This document shows, piece by piece, positions 17,304-26,797 of a stretch of 38,255 nucleotides of DNA. Position 1 is the first letter of the stretch; every line of letters starts with the position of its first letter. A program made the position numbers and the translations under genes. This DNA comes from Ceratorhiza oryzae-sativae (lineage: Eukaryota; Basidiomycota; Agaricomycetes; Cantharellales; Ceratobasidiaceae). The notes beneath the pieces were generated by a model, which saw nothing but the letters and a program-made list of their open reading frames with translations, did no database searches and was not told the DNA's origin. The DNA is taken from positions 1-38,255 of the forward strand of contig JARWMV010000134.1 in NCBI GenBank assembly GCA_030998015.1. The letters run 5' to 3'.

Positions 17304-17696
17304 ATGAGACTTTTAAAATCCCACCCTATATTGGGCTTACTTAATTCATACATGGTTGACTCGCCTCAACCTGCAAATATATCTTATCTTTGGAACTTTG
17401 GATCATTGTTAGGTATGTGCCTAGTAATTCAAATCTTAACTGGAGTCTTCCTGGCCATGCACTATACTCCAAGTGTTGACATGGCATTTATTTCAGTTGA
17501 GCACATCATGCGTGATGTGAATTATGGATGGGCCGTTAGATACACACACGCTAACACTGCTTCATTCTTTTTCATTTTTGTATATTTGCACATTGGAAGA
17601 GGGCTATATTACGGATCTTACAGATCTCCTAGAATCTTACTTTGGTCTATAGGAGTCGTGATATTGGTACTTATGATGGGAACCGCATTTTTAGGT
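17304..17696 (+). CDS. cob: cob exon 1 (cytochrome b)
   Basis: [20 protein letters not shown] through helices A-C to MMGTAFLG, 131 codons. Cytochrome b is the central membrane subunit of respiratory complex III. The two haem-ligand histidines of helix B are in the exon, in the family's AMHYTPS context and the [10 protein letters not shown] region, and [15 protein letters not shown] follows the helix C ligands ([11 protein letters not shown]). I chose ATG 17304 because MRLLKSHP is the usual fungal start; an in-frame upstream TTG (17277) would add nine residues not seen in the family. The exon ends in GGT at 17696 before intron 1. Confidence 0.97.
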
Positions 17697-17821
17697 TACC
17701 CAAACAGCCTAACATGGGTAGCTGGTAATGAATTAGACATGGCACATGGTATACCTCTTTCTTGTTCAATAGCCCAAAACCACCGTGAAGGTGTCGAGGA
17801 TGGAAAGTCGTCCGATTAGGA

Positions 17822-17877
17822 CCAAAACCACCCCCAAACAATGCAGCGTAGCTGCACATGTTTGGGGGTGTTTTTTG
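17822..17877 (+). mobile_element. E-type hairpin in cob intron 1
   Basis: Same unit as 17178-17235, near the 5' end of the intron, outside the core. Confidence 0.85.
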
Positions 17878-18213
17878 GAAATCACTTCCATAATTACAAA
17901 TATTTACCAGGTATTATCGTATATTACCATAGTCTTTTCTCACACACTATATAACAATCTGTAGGGATAATATGTAGTTGATAAACAATAGCCCTCCGGA
18001 GGATTTCTTCTGGGTTTTTGTTCTCTTTGAGAGTTGGCAATATCAGTGAAAACGGTCAAAACATCAGTACCTTATGTAAGACCGTCGGTTTCTTACAGGA
18101 TCGCTACAGACTGGGTCACTGATGGGTACCTGCAATGGTGCTTAATGTACAGTCGAAACTTATAGTTAAATTACGTTAACTAAGTTATTTAAAGTAAATA
18201 CTTAAAAGTAAGT

Positions 18214-19629
18214 TTGTATGAAGATTGTAATACAAAATTATCGTATCTATTATTGGGGACAAGGGTACCCTGGGTATGTAAACAGGCAGCTAGTCCCCTG
18301 GAAGTTAATGACTCTTTAATACCCCTGCCAAGACGTGCGCTAATGCGCAGTTCTCTAGGCAGGGCTAAAAACGAACCTCAATGTCCAACATTGAAAGAAG
18401 AAACATTAATAAAATCCCAAAATGAATTAGAGTGGTTTTCTGGATTTTCAGAGGCGGAGTCTACATTTTACATTTCTAACACAGGTGCTCTTAAATTTAG
18501 AATAAAATTACATTATGATGATAAAGTTGCTTTAATATACATAAAAAATTTACTAAGTGTATTGGCAAATAGAGAAGTAGGTACAATTAGAGATACTACA
18601 AATCTACATGAGTCTTACTTTTCAGTAGATAAATTTATAGATATTGTAGGGGTTATTATACCGATACTCTCATATTATCATTTTACTACTTCTAAATATT
18701 TCGATTTTTTAGATTTTAAGGCTGCAGCTGAAATCAAAATGGCACCCTTTTGTGAAAGAAGAAAAGTTAGAGATGAGGAGTTAAAGGATTTATTAAAATT
18801 AAAATCCGGCATGAATACATTAAGAAAAAATTTAGATCTACAAAGTATTCCTAATCGCGATTTAACTCCGTATAGACTTCTTGGATTTGTTGAGGGTGAT
18901 GGGACATTCTCCCTACCTAGTATGGTCCCTACTTTTGGGATTAAACAACACTCTAAAAATATACACTTTTTATATGAAATAGCAGAATTTCTTAATAATT
19001 TACCTTACAATCCCGAGATCGGTCCTAAATTTGATAAATTAAACAATAAACCTACACCAGTGATATACGACCCGAATATTGAAACAGGTATGGCCTCTTT
19101 AAGTGTAGCTAATATATTACAGCTTTATAATTACATTTTACCTTTTTTTAAATCTTTGACCTTTAAATCTAGAAAAGGTATTGATTTTCAATATTGGGAA
19201 GTTGCGGTAAAACTTAAAGCTTTAGGCTATACGTCAACAATTGAAGGTAAAGAATCCTTTGTGAGAGTAAATCAGTATATCAATAAAAGATATTCAACTA
19301 ACCCTGAAGTAGCTGAGGCCCCAGATTTGGATGATATTAATAAAATATTTGACATGCCCCCAGTATATGACCTAACTACAGGTTTACCATATAAAGCTTA
19401 CTCTGACGTTGCCAGAGTAGTCAAAAAAGGTAATATGGGTTATGGTGTTAATGTTTACGATAATGGTAAATTATTAGAAGGTTCTCCTTTTTCTTCTTAC
19501 ACAAAAGCTGCGTTAGCTCTGGGTAATATTAATATTTCTTCTGTTATATCTAAAATAATAGATACAAATAAATTGTATAAGCAAAGATTCAAATTTGAAT
19601 CTAGTGTAAAATGTGATACTACAGACTAG
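18214..19629 (+). CDS. cob intron 1 LAGLIDADG endonuclease, two motifs plus DNA-binding tail
   Basis: A 471-codon open frame. The first LAGLIDADG motif is WFSGFSEAESTF (about residues 73-84) and the second LLGFVEGDGTFSL (about 229-241). A NUMOD1-like tail follows (AYSDVARVVKKGN, SSYTKAALALGN), ending TAG 19629. A 45-nt C-type hairpin (18321-18365) is inserted between the leader and the first domain. It keeps the frame and reads through as about 15 extra residues, so this ORF alone is fully open despite an element. The start is uncertain: the first ATG-like region (18214) follows the core, and a leader of about 60 residues precedes the domain. It is likely a homing endonuclease and/or maturase acting on its intron. 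Confidence 0.85.
   Translation: MYEDCNTKLSYLLLGTRVPWVCKQAASPLEVNDSLIPLPRRALMRSSLGRAKNEPQCPTLKEETLIKSQNELEWFSGFSEAESTFYISNTGALKFRIKLHYDDKVALIYIKNLLSVLANREVGTIRDTTNLHESYFSVDKFIDIVGVIIPILSYYHFTTSKYFDFLDFKAAAEIKMAPFCERRKVRDEELKDLLKLKSGMNTLRKNLDLQSIPNRDLTPYRLLGFVEGDGTFSLPSMVPTFGIKQHSKNIHFLYEIAEFLNNLPYNPEIGPKFDKLNNKPTPVIYDPNIETGMASLSVANILQLYNYILPFFKSLTFKSRKGIDFQYWEVAVKLKALGYTSTIEGKESFVRVNQYINKRYSTNPEVAEAPDLDDINKIFDMPPVYDLTTGLPYKAYSDVARVVKKGNMGYGVNVYDNGKLLEGSPFSSYTKAALALGNINISSVISKIIDTNKLYKQRFKFESSVKCDTTD
18321..18365 (+). mobile_element. C hairpin, in frame (45 nt)
   Basis: CCCCTGCCAAGACG ... CTAGGCAGGG. It differs by one base from other C copies (GCTAATGCGC for GCTAAAGCGC). Removal gives SLTKNEPQ. 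It is the only clearly in-frame element in an intact ORF. Confidence 0.85.
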
Positions 19630-19665
19630 AATTTAAATTTATTATGAAATAAACATTAAAGTTTG

Positions 19666-19701
19666 TACGTCTTGCCATTCGGGCAAATGTCATTATGGGG
19701 T
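19666..19701 (+). CDS. cob: cob exon 2
   Basis: 12 codons: YVLPFGQMSLWG, the cytochrome b segment after helix C, in phase with exon 1. Flanked by G 19665 and followed in frame by the intron 2 ORF. Confidence 0.96.
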
Positions 19702-20427
19702 AATTATGAGTTGTGCCCCAAATGGTTTGAATATTTCCAAGAGTTATTAAATATAGAATCAACGATTAATTTATATAATACTACTTTGCCTTTTATTGCT
19801 CCTAAAACTAGATCTTATAAACGTATAGGTCCTCATAATTATAACACTTTATGTGTATTGATAGGTTCCATACTCGGCGATGCTCAAGCTGAGCGACACG
19901 GAAATGGGACTAGAATATGTTTTCAACAAGAACATTCAAATAGTCATTACTTATTATGGTTTCACAAATATTTAAGTGATTTGGGTTATTGTAATAGTAT
20001 TCAACCTAAATTGGCGACTAGATTAGGAGTAGGAGGCAAATTAAGATATGTTTTAAGATTTAAAACTTATACATTTTCAAGTTTTAACTTTTTACATGAA
20101 GAGTTTTATAAAGAAGGTGTTAAAATAGTACCTGCCAATATAGGTGACTATTTATCTCCTTTAGCCTTAGCAGTTTGGCTTTCAGATGATGGAGGTTCAG
20201 TAGGCTCAGGGTTTAAATTTAGTACTAATAGTTTTTCACTTAAAGATGATGAATTACTATGTAAAGTATTAAGAGATAAATATAATTTGAAGGCATCTAT
20301 ACAAAAAACAGGTTACTCTAATCAATATGTTATTTATATTTCTAAAATTTCTATGCAAAATTTAGCTGACATAGTTAAACCTCACCTTCATGGCTCAATG
20401 TATTATAAATTAAACGGTTATATTTAA
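19702..20427 (+). CDS. cob intron 2 LAGLIDADG_2 endonuclease, intact
   Basis: Open from exon 2 through NYELCPKWFEYF to TAA 20427 (about 241 codons in the intron). The first motif is LIGSILGDAQAERHGNGT, the second domain VWLSDDGGSVGSGFKFSTNS with the family's C-terminal half (LCKVLRDKYNLKASI) and the ending HGSMYYKLNGYI. It has no element inside, in contrast to its relatives at 3527, 9239, 27500 and 33620, and gives the reference length for the family here. It is probably translated as a fusion with the upstream exons and then processed. Confidence 0.92.
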   Translation, partial: NYELCPKWFEYFQELLNIESTINLYNTTLPFIAPKTRSYKRIGPHNYNTLCVLIGSILGDAQAERHGNGTRICFQQEHSNSHYLLWFHKYLSDLGYCNSIQPKLATRLGVGGKLRYVLRFKTYTFSSFNFLHEEFYKEGVKIVPANIGDYLSPLALAVWLSDDGGSVGSGFKFSTNSFSLKDDELLCKVLRDKYNLKASIQKTGYSNQYVIYISKISMQNLADIVKPHLHGSMYYKLNGYI

Positions 20428-20624
20428 CAAACTAAACCATAGTTTTATTTCCAGTAGTTCTGCAATAATCGTATAGAAAGAATTATGTACCTTAAGTTTT
20501 ACTCCTTACCCTCACGGTACAGGACTGTGCCGCGAGGGCTAGGGTGCTCAAATTGATAAATTGTTCTTCTGTGTTATACTTTAGCCAAAAAATTTGAGGA
20601 GAATTTTGATTTTCAAATGGCTTA

Positions 20625-20670
20625 CACCCTGCCTGGGCAACTGCGCTTTAGCGCACGTCTTGGCAGGGGT
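20625..20670 (+). mobile_element. C hairpin in cob intron 2
   Basis: ACCCTGCCTGGGCAACTGCG ... CTTGGCAGGGGT. This is the CTGGGCAA variant, also found at 25695, 25772 and 32309. Confidence 0.85.
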
Positions 20671-20681
20671 GAATTTCACAA

Positions 20682-20842
20682 CCCTCGAGAATCGTAGATT
20701 TGCCTTCGGGGTTGGTCCCTTGTAAAGGGACCTAACCCGAAGTCATACACTGAGTGTATGACGACGGGCAAATCAGCGATTCTCGGCGAGCTGTCGCGCT
20801 TGGGCCGATAAAGCCTAGGCTTTATCGAACTAAGCGCGATGG
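20682..20842 (+). mobile_element. B'' element (divergent double hairpin)
   Basis: Keeps the B plan with new stems: CTCGAGAATCG-TAGATTTGCC...GGGCAAATCA-GCGATTCTCGG, then GCGCTTGGGCCGATAAAGCC ... GGCTTTATCG...AAGCGC. The inner loop holds a further GTCATACACTGAGTGTATGAC hairpin (halves GTCATACACT, AGTGTATGAC). Confidence 0.8.
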
Positions 20843-21111
20843 TTAGGATAATGTATTAAAAGGATAACGAAATAAAGCGATGCCGGTGTACACGGTTAAA
20901 AAACACTTGTTCAAGACCGTCGGTTACGATAAACCGCTACAGACTGGCTCACCGGTGGGTGCCTGAAATGGTGCTTAATGTACAGTGGGAATCTTTATAG
21001 TACAAACAACTTTGGAATGAAACTGGATTTTTATCCGCCATTATTCTATAGTTTCCTAGTACTATCACAAGGCTATCTAAGGATATAACGTATCAATCTG
21101 TGGTAACCATA

Positions 21112-21252
21112 CCCCGCTAATCGATACCCCTGCCAAGACGTGCGCTAAAGCGCAGTTCTCTAGGCAGGGTGTAGATTTGCCTTCGCAAATCATCGATTAG
21201 TGGAGCCCTCCGCGCTTAGGCCGCCCTGCGGGCGATCAAAGAGCGCGGAGGG
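21112..21252 (+). mobile_element. B element (141 bp) in cob intron 2
   Basis: Standard B with nested C hairpin, between the core and exon 3, about 65 bp before the 3' splice site. Confidence 0.93.
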
Positions 21253-21316
21253 GATTTAGAAATAGTACAGGGGTTTATCTGTTTTTGATTGAACAAAGAT
21301 AAACCAAAGATTAAAG

Positions 21317-21377
21317 GCGACTGTTATTACAAACCTGCTTTCAGCTATACCATGGGTCGGTCAAGATTTTGTAGAGT
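21317..21377 (+). CDS. cob: cob exon 3
   Basis: Encodes ATVITNLLSAIPWVGQDFVE plus the first base of a Leu codon completed by exon 4. This is the conserved cd helix region near the Qo site. Confidence 0.96.
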
Positions 21378-22279
21378 TAAACAACATCACAGATTATTAT
21401 TCGATATGGGCAAATGCAGCTATTTTGCCTACTGTGGGTACCGTTAGTCCACATGCAATTAAGAAGGGGAATGAAAGTGGAAGATTAGCCAAAAAGGAAT
21501 ATTTGTCTATTCCTCCATCATTTCTAGCTTTCTTCGCTGGTTTTGTAGACGGTGATGGCTACATACAAATAACTAGAACAACCAGAGGATATATAGCCAT
21601 TAAACTTGTAATTATTATCCATTTAGATGATAAATCTACATTGGAATATATCCAATCTGTGTTGAAGTTGGGGAGATTAACAGTATACCGGGACAATAAA
21701 AGTCCTATTTGTAAACTTGTTATTAATCGAACTGACTTACAAGAAGTTATTTTTCCATTATTATTACACCATGGAATTTTTTTTTTAACTGAAACTAGAA
21801 GAGCTCAGTTTGATTTAGCTATGCATGTTTTAAAGAATGATATAAAAATTTATGATCAAATACAAGCAATCTCTTTGGCAAAATCTTCAATTGGAACAAC
21901 ATTTGAGTTGCCTAAAACAGCTTCAGATTATGTGAATTTATCTTTCTTTAATAATTGGCTTGTTGGATTTACAATGGCTGATGGGTCTTTCTACGTAAAA
22001 AACAACAATGACGCTTGCTATTCATTAAAACAACGAGTGCATAGTATGTTATTTGAAGCCTTTAAATTGGTGTTTGAGACAAACCGAAAAATTGGCATTG
22101 AAAAAGGTATCTATAATCAATTTTCTGTCTCTTCTAAAGCTGATATACAAAGAGTGATCAATTTTTTTTCGTTCTCAGGATATCATCCTTTAGTTGGACT
22201 TAAAGGTATACAATATTTGAAATGGTTAACAGTTTTACGAAATAGTTCTCGTTACTGTAACCTTAAATTCCCACAATAA
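21378..22279 (+). CDS. cob intron 3 LAGLIDADG endonuclease, intact, two motifs
   Basis: Open in frame from exon 3 to TAA 22279, about 300 codons. First motif FFAGFVDGDGYIQI (about 21533-21574), second WLVGFTMADGSFYV (about 21957-21998). Two-domain LAGLIDADG_1 architecture, normal length. The second motif has MADG in place of the usual DADG/EGDG, so one acidic metal-binding residue remains while the preceding one is replaced by Met. No elements inside. Confidence 0.92.
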
Positions 22280-22431
22280 GCCGTGGTATGCCACGGTTGC
22301 TGCATCCATCGAATAATAGCCGTGCCACACAGTGTAGCCAAATTTTACCTGACTATATTTTACGCAAATTTACTTTGTTTACGAAATAAGTTGGAAAATT
22401 AAAAGGATTAAACCGGCTTCAAATTTTAGGC

Positions 22432-22587
22432 CCGCCGGCGTTAGAGGGAATCCTCAGATGACGACCGTTCGTCATTTTCAGCCGGCGGCTAAATATCGAT
22501 ATTATGCCGCGCACTAGCAATCGCAAACGGTTGCGATTGCTCACGTTGGTTGGTGGGACAAGTCCCACCAGCAACTAACGCGCGCGG
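22432..22587 (+). mobile_element. A element, internally deleted (156 bp)
   Basis: Ends are intact, but the first inner hairpin is broken: after GAATCCTCAGATGA the sequence jumps into ACGACCG. It retains the CAGATGA start of the 50-bp extra hairpin, so it derives from a long form. Confidence 0.93.
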
Positions 22588-22998
22588 AGTATTGCTAGGA
22601 TTTCCCGCCTTTGGCTTGGCACGAGTTTCTGTGAAATTAGGCTCCTTAAAACAGTAATGTTTTATAGGCAAATGGGGTGAATTGCATTGACATCTTAATT
22701 ATAAAAATCCCCAATTAAGACTATTTGCAGCGAAGCTTGACTCGGTATTTGCTAAGATTTGAGGTATTCCATTGAAAGGTACCTAATTCATAGTCTAGCA
22801 ATGGGTTAAGAACGTTCAACGACTAACGAGTGAGTTATACCAACAATAAGCTCGACACGAGAGCCCCACAACCTGTTCGTTTGGTACGTCAAACTTTAGT
22901 CGGGATGCACATTACCTTGGAACTAGGTTGAAGACATAGTCTAAACATCGTTTAAGACGGTGAAGACAAAGATTAAACACTTTGGCGATAATATAATG

Positions 22999-23020
22999 TA
23001 ATCTGGGGTGGCTTTTCCGT
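22999..23020 (+). CDS. cob: cob exon 4 (22 nt)
   Basis: Completes the Leu codon and reads IWGGFS plus two bases of Val. Very small exon; boundaries follow from the T before and G after rule of group I splice sites and from the cytochrome b sequence LIWGGFSVSNATL. Confidence 0.92.
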
Positions 23021-23256
23021 ATTAATGATCTATGCGGCCTATAATGGTGACATTATAGTGAATAATTCGGGTTTATGCGAAAACGTCCCAACTTTGGGGG
23101 TACTGGTTCCAATTGTTCCAGTAACAATCTCACAATGTAAAGGAAAATTCGCCGAGGTGGAAAAAAAAAGTTACTTCAGCTGCAATTCGTCCTAAATTTG
23201 GGGAGAATTTTCAGTCTTCTGCTTCTCAGAGAGTTAACCCCGAATATCTTCAATGG

Positions 23257-23351
23257 CCTCCCAATGCGTTACCAAGCCTGTAAGGCCAGCGTATTGGGAG
23301 GGCCATTACCCCCCCAAACAATGCAGCATAGCTGCATCAGTTTGGGGGGTC
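23257..23351 (+). mobile_element. E element splitting a LAGLIDADG motif, 5-bp target duplication
   Basis: Flanked by AATGG at 23252-23256 and 23352-23356. It starts CCTCCCAATGCG and ends TTTGGGGGGTC. Removal with one repeat rejoins PEYLQ to WLVGLTDGEG. Confidence 0.93.
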
Positions 23352-23441
23352 AATGGTTGGTAGGACTTACAGATGGAGAGGGTACTTTTTGTTTAGTAAA
23401 AATGAGAGATCGATACTTACACAGATTTGCAATAGGAATGC

Positions 23442-23477
23442 ACAATGCAGCGTAGCTGCACATGTTTGGGGGTCAGT
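23442..23477 (+). mobile_element. short E hairpin remnant in the cob intron 4 ORF
   Basis: CAATGCAGCGTAGCTGC ... TTTGGGGGTC: the 3' half of an E element, lacking the CCCCCCAAA arm. Confidence 0.75.
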
Positions 23478-23646
23478 AGAGACTTACAATTATTACATTA
23501 TTTAAAGACATTAGTTGGTTGTGGTCGTATTGACAAAGGAGAAGTAATTTCAAACTATTCCATAGGTACTATGGAACATTTGTTGGAATACGTTCTTCCT
23601 ATATTTGATAAATATTCTTTGTTGACTAGAAAAAAATTCCAGTTTG

Positions 23647-23818
23647 CCGCGCGCGTTAGTTGCTGGTGGGACTTGTCCCACCAACCAACGTGAGCAATCG
23701 CAACCGTTTGCGATTGCTAGTGCGCGGCATAATATCGATATTTAGCCGCCGGCTGAAAATGACGAACGGTCGTCATTTTCTACGAGGGAATCTTTAGGAT
23801 TCCCTCTAACGCCGGCGG
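23647..23818 (-). mobile_element. A element (172 bp) in the cob intron 4 ORF
   Basis: Between KKFQF and RDTLQVRKNKEP coding. Removal leaving one extra C restores the frame. Confidence 0.95.
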
Positions 23819-23874
23819 GAGGGATACTTTACAGGTTAGAAAAAACAAAGAGCCTATATTAGTGAAACCCGAAT

Positions 23875-24046
23875 CCGCGCGCGTTAGTTGCTGGTGGGAC
23901 TTGTCCCACCAACCAACGTGAGCAATCGCAACCGTTTGCGATTGCTAGTGCGCGGCATAATATCGATATTTAGCCGCCGGCTGAAAATGACGAACGGTCG
24001 TCATTTTCTACGAGGGAATCTTTAGGATTCCCTCTAACGCCGGCGG
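23875..24046 (-). mobile_element. A element (172 bp) in the cob intron 4 ORF
   Basis: Between VKPES and DVANDLLSIDE coding. Simple removal does not give a clean frame here; one or two bases are uncertain. Confidence 0.95.
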
Positions 24047-24186
24047 GACGTTGCAAATGATTTATTGTCTATCGATGAAATCCTTAAATTAGAATATTTT
24101 GATAATTGGCTGATGGGATTTATAGAGGCCGAGGGTTGTTTTTCTATCTCAAGAGAAAATAGTGGGAAAAGAATTAGACCTTATTT

Positions 24187-24400
24187 CCGCGCGCGTTAGT
24201 TGCTGGTGGGACTTGTCCCACCAACCAACGTGAGCAATCGCAACCGTTTGCGATTGCTAGTGCGCGGCATAATATCGATATTTAGCCGCCGGCTGAAAAT
24301 GACGAACGGTCGTCATTTTCTACGAGGGAATCTTTATGTGAGGTAGCCTGGACTCATGGTCAAGGCTACCTCAACTGAGGATTCCCTCTAACGCCGGCGG
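24187..24400 (-). mobile_element. A element, 214-bp form, in the cob intron 4 ORF
   Basis: Carries a 42-bp variant of the extra hairpin (GTGAGGTAGCCTGG...). Removal leaving one C joins RPYF to DQKYDAHIMG. Confidence 0.93.
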
Positions 24401-24552
24401 GATCAGAAGTATGATGCTCACATTATGGGCGCTATTTCCAAAAGACTTCATTTGAGAGATGTTCAAATAAGACATACTAGAAATAATATGTTTGCTTTGT
24501 CTGCAAAATCTAAACGGGAGTTACAAAGTGTTATAAATTTTATCGCTCATTC

Positions 24553-24575
24553 TAGCAGCGCGCTGTGCGGCTGCC
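24553..24575 (+). repeat. single 23-bp palindromic unit in the cob intron 4 ORF
   Basis: One copy of the unit that forms the 13-mer array at 4644, with one base change (GCGCTGTGCGG). As in the array, it sits directly after CATTCT. Exact removal rejoins INFIAHS to VKFVGHKG in frame. 23 bp shifts the frame by two. Confidence 0.93.
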
Positions 24576-24839
24576 CGTTAAATTTGTTGGACATAAAGGA
24601 CTACAATTCAAACTTTGGATTAAAGAAATTCAAAAATTACCAAACTACTCTTCATTAAATTTGCCTATTCACTACTAACAGAACCCCCTTTAGTTCTCTG
24701 CCTAAGGGCCCGAGAGCAAAAAAAAATCGGCCGCGCTTAGCGCGCCCTTGAAGATAGTGATGTACTCCGAACAGTACGGTAACGTGCTGAGTGTAGCGAG
24801 ACCAAGAGAAAAACTTCTTGGGGGGCTACCAACTACTCG

Positions 24840-24927
24840 GTCAAATGCTACTTTAAATAGATTCTTCTCATTACACTATCTATTACCATTCGTGTTAGCA
24901 GCTTTAGCAGCAATGCACTTATTAGCT
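24840..24927 (+). CDS. cob: cob exon 5
   Basis: Completes Val, then [15 protein letters not shown] to AMHLLA; contains helix D with the remaining haem ligands (HYLL and MHLL contexts). Confidence 0.96.
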
Positions 24928-25273
24928 TGGAAAAGGGCTTAAAATATAATGAAAACGAAGTCCCTTACAGGGAAAGAGCATCTTCTGTCCAAATTATGTC
25001 AATTAAATTACACTATATGCTGGGACACCTGTAATCCCTGAAAAGACATGCAAATATCTTAAAATTCACGAGGATTGGGCTATCAGCAGGGCATTAAACA
25101 CATTAAACCCTCAGAGAATTTATGTGTAACACTATTAAATTTCGCCAAATCTACATAAATGGGGATTATGGAAATATTATAGTGAAGATAAATTCCAACC
25201 TTATTTGCCTAGTCAGGCATATTCCTAACCTAAAAAAAGGTCGGGGGGGTTCGCATCTATTTAGTAAATGTTC

Positions 25274-25414
25274 CCCTCCGCGCTCTTTGATCGCCCGCAG
25301 GGCGGCCTAAGCGCGGAGGGCTCCAATAATCGATGATTTGCGAAGGCAAATCTACACCCTGCCTAGAGAACTGCGCTTTAGCGCACGTCTTGGCAGGGGT
25401 ATCGATTAGCGGGG
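25274..25414 (-). mobile_element. B element (141 bp) in the cob intron 5 ORF
   Basis: Exact removal joins TGTTC to TAGTGTT in frame (KCSSVSP), with no duplicated bases. Confidence 0.95.
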
Positions 25415-25479
25415 TAGTGTTTCCCCAATTCGTGCTCGTCTACTAACTAGAGAGGAAAAAAATAGTATTAGTCTCAACG

Positions 25480-25588
25480 GCCTCCCAATGCGTTACCAAG
25501 CCTGTAAGGCACGCCCTACGGGCCAGCGTATTGGGAGTGCCATTACCCCCCCAAACAATGCAGCATAGCTGCATCAGTTTGGGGGGTC
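25480..25588 (+). mobile_element. E element with 4-bp duplication AACG
   Basis: AACG at 25476-25479 and 25589-25592. Removal rejoins NSISL to NDNLSEILVG directly before the LAGLIDADG motif. Confidence 0.93.
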
Positions 25589-25694
25589 AACGATAATCTT
25601 TCCGAAATTTTGGTTGGAATCCGTTTAGGTGACGGCCACATGAGAAAGTTCAATCTTAGAGCCGAAAGTAAATCAAATGCAAGATTGGTTATCA

Positions 25695-25740
25695 CCCCTG
25701 CCTGGGCAACTGCGCTTTAGCGCACGTCTTGGCAGGGGTA
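25695..25740 (+). mobile_element. C hairpin
   Basis: CCCCTGCCTGGGCAACTGCG ... GGCAGGGGT, within the outer cob intron 5 ORF after NARLVI. Confidence 0.85.
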
Positions 25741-25771
25741 ACAAAGCGAAAAACAAAGTGATTTAGTTTAT

Positions 25772-25819
25772 CACCCTGCCTGGGCAACTGCGCTTTAGCG
25801 CACGTCTTGGCAGGGGTAA
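25772..25819 (+). mobile_element. C hairpin, second copy
   Basis: Same variant as 25695, 31 bp further on; the bases between them read QSEKQSDLVY in the ORF frame. Confidence 0.85.
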
Positions 25820-25826
25820 TATTTTT

Positions 25827-26081
25827 GACCCGTGCACGCCTGCGAACGCCTTGGCTTAAGCCAAGCAAGCTTGGCTCATATTGACCTTAAGGTCAATGTA
25901 AGCCAAGGCGGCCCTGGCGTGCGCGCGGCGTCTGATTCCGAGGTACCCTGGAACTTAAAGTTCCAGGGTACCTCGCAATACCTCGCCGCGAACGCGGCCT
26001 CGATATCCATTACCCCTCGGGTCTACGCGTATCGGCTGAAATCTTGGGTTACACCTAAGATTTCAGCCGATAAGCGGGGGT
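25827..26081 (-). mobile_element. D element, long form (255 bp)
   Basis: CCCGTGCACGCCTGCG ... TAAGCGGGGGT. Includes the hairpin that forms the axis of the giant palindrome. Ends in an ATCTTGGGTTACACCTAAGAT-type hairpin (halves ATCTTGGGT, ACCTAAGAT). Confidence 0.9.
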
Positions 26082-26160
26082 ATGATTTATTTAAGGATTT
26101 TTGTGGTTCTGCTCCTGTAAAAAAATCCTCTCTAATTAAAGAAACAGGAAATACTAGACA

Positions 26161-26301
26161 CCCTCCGCGCTCTTTGATCGCCCGCAGGGCGGCCTAAGCG
26201 CGGAGGGCTCCACTAATCGATGATTTGCGAAGGCAAATCTACACCCTGCCTAGAGAACTGCGCTTTAGCGCACGTCTTGGCAGGGGTATCGATTAGCGGG
26301 G
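26161..26301 (-). mobile_element. B element (141 bp) in the cob intron 5 ORF
   Basis: Exact removal joins AGACA to TTATGTA (NTRHYVTFA) in frame, no duplication. Confidence 0.95.
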
Positions 26302-26412
26302 TTATGTAACATTTGCAACCAGAACTCTGCCTTGTTTCAATAATCTATATTCACAATTCTATAATAATAGAGTAAAAATAGTGCCCTTAAACATTAAGGA
26401 TAGTTTAACAGC

Positions 26413-26684
26413 TGACCCCCAATGATTGCAATGCGCGCCACAAAACTTGTGGCGCCATTGACCCCCCACGCATCGGCCAAATCTTAGGTGTAAACCAAGA
26501 TTTCAGCCGATGCGTGTAGGGTCATCCAGCATTGTATTTATATATAAATACATGCTGTTGACCCCAAACTGCCATTCCTTGACAATTCCTTAGGAAATGT
26601 CAAGGATTGGTGTAGGTAATGGCCCCCCCCAATACGTTTGTGACGCATTGGGAGGCCATTGCCTTATTGGGGGTCACCTGTTGG
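26413..26684 (+). mobile_element. E-type composite block
   Basis: The same long nested block as in the palindrome arms (5558-5818), with F hairpin and CCTTGACA hairpin. ORF sequence lies on both sides (DSLTA / VGLAYW); CTG-containing flanks suggest a short duplication. Confidence 0.85.
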
Positions 26685-26797
26685 TTTGGCCTATTGGTTT
26701 ATGGGTGACGCTACTTGGGTAGGTTCTGGAGTTAGAAGCGTATGCTTATTGAAATTACCCTTTAATTTATATCTGGTTTGAATAAATTTTACTACAA

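Larger units (their letters stand above)
17697..19665 (+). ncRNA. cob intron 1 (group I)
   Basis: Starts after T 17696 and ends at G 19665. Core boxes lie at about 18050-18165: CTACAGACTGGGTCACTG (R region) and TTAATGTACAGTCG (S region), very like those of intron 2. An open frame continues from exon 1 to a stop at 17819; an E hairpin lies at 17822-17877. The endonuclease ORF follows the core. Confidence 0.88.
19702..21316 (+). ncRNA. cob intron 2 (group I)
   Basis: The ORF comes first, fused in frame to exon 2; the core follows at about 20875-20990, with GCTACAGACTGGCTCACC and TTAATGTACAGTGGG. The core halves are near-copies of those of intron 1. Between ORF and core lie a C hairpin and a divergent B-family element; after the core lies a full B element. 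Ends at G 21316. Confidence 0.88.
21378..22998 (+). ncRNA. cob intron 3 (group I)
   Basis: The ORF is fused to exon 3. The core follows at about 22735-22980, with GTTCAACGACTAACGAG (R region) and GAAGACATAGTC (S region). A shortened A element lies between ORF and core. Ends at G 22998. Confidence 0.85.
23021..24678 (+). pseudogene. cob intron 4 LAGLIDADG endonuclease, interrupted by six elements
   Basis: Fused to exon 4. A run of nine A (23161-23169) shifts the frame by one; eight would keep it. First motif WLVGLTDGEGTF is split inside by an E element (23257-23351). Further breaks are an E hairpin at about 23442-23477, A elements at 23647, 23875 and 24187, and one 23-bp palindromic unit at 24553-24575. 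Second motif WLMGFIEAEGCFSI at about 24106-24147. The tail runs VGHKGLQFKLW to PIHY, TAA 24678. Pieces between elements are free of stops and match a standard two-motif protein, so the insertions look recent. One junction (23875) needs an extra base to be in frame. Confidence 0.82.
23021..24839 (+). ncRNA. cob intron 4 (probable group I)
   Basis: Holds a heavily interrupted LAGLIDADG ORF, then at 24680-24839 what is probably the 3' core (GAAGATAGTGATGTACTCCG). Ends at G 24839. Core boxes are less clear than in the other introns. Confidence 0.7.

Noticed and set aside
25832..26197. Proteins starting MHACERLGLSQAS (also 30619 and 11842 on the minus strand)
   Set aside because: These are translations of D elements, the same in each copy, without any gene-like conservation beyond the DNA repeat.
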